From contig CAJWOI010000167.1 of assembly GCA_913044255.1 (NCBI GenBank), forward strand, positions 1 to 6,362: a DNA stretch of 6,362 bases, in the 5' to 3' direction. A program made the translations under genes and the position numbers. This document shows, in pieces, positions 6,357 to 6,362 of this stretch. This DNA comes from an uncultured Alphaproteobacteria bacterium (GTDB taxonomy: Bacteria > Pseudomonadota > Alphaproteobacteria > UBA7887). The notes under the pieces are model-generated. The model saw only the letters and a list, made by a program, of their open reading frames with translations, did not search any database and had not been told where the DNA came from. Within the stretch, counting starts at the first letter, position 1, and each line of letters starts with the position of its first letter.

Positions 6357-6362
6357 GTTTGA

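Noticed and set aside
1..6362. CRISPR arrays, tRNA genes, rRNA
   Set aside because: No regularly spaced repeat series and no cloverleaf-like segment was found on reading both strands; the only clear direct-repeat pair is at the right edge.

Overview
The window looks like an accessory (defence- or stress-type) island of a bacterium, probably Gram-negative, of mid GC content. No housekeeping gene, rRNA or tRNA is visible, so the taxon cannot be fixed. The core is a minus-strand cluster read from right to left: a membrane-anchored coiled-coil-like protein (5576-6244), a TerY-like von Willebrand A protein with an intact MIDAS site (4840-5526), a PP2C-family protein phosphatase (3089-3901) and a eukaryotic-type Ser/Thr kinase with a Cys/His cluster, a membrane segment and an SH3-like tail (1554-3083). 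vWA + PP2C + kinase is the 'TerY phosphorylation triad' (TerY-P) known from comparative genomics of Ter stress systems and also listed among candidate antiphage systems.

Layout. 1-717: no supportable gene. 718-960 (+): small two-TM protein with a good ribosome binding site, convergent with the cluster. 961-1553: two minus-strand ORFs joined at a seven-A tract in the phase of a -1 slippery heptamer; this is either a frameshifted gene or a decayed one. 1554-3091: kinase and phosphatase genes, only 5 nt apart. 3902-4839: a GC-richer scar between phosphatase and vWA genes that holds a fragment of an IS3-family OrfA and further decayed reading frames. 4840-6244: vWA and membrane protein genes. 6262-6290: candidate sigma70-type promoter for the cluster. 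6314-6356: two 18-bp direct repeats upstream of that promoter.

Inferred working model: the membrane protein and the membrane-tethered kinase place a phosphorylation switch at the inner membrane. The cytosolic phosphatase reverses it, and the vWA protein acts as metal-dependent scaffold or substrate. The IS scar probably split one operon into two transcription units, or the downstream pair is now read through the scar. The main departures from the standard triad are the kinase's TM-SH3 tail, the extra membrane protein, and the two small uncharacterised genes beyond the kinase.
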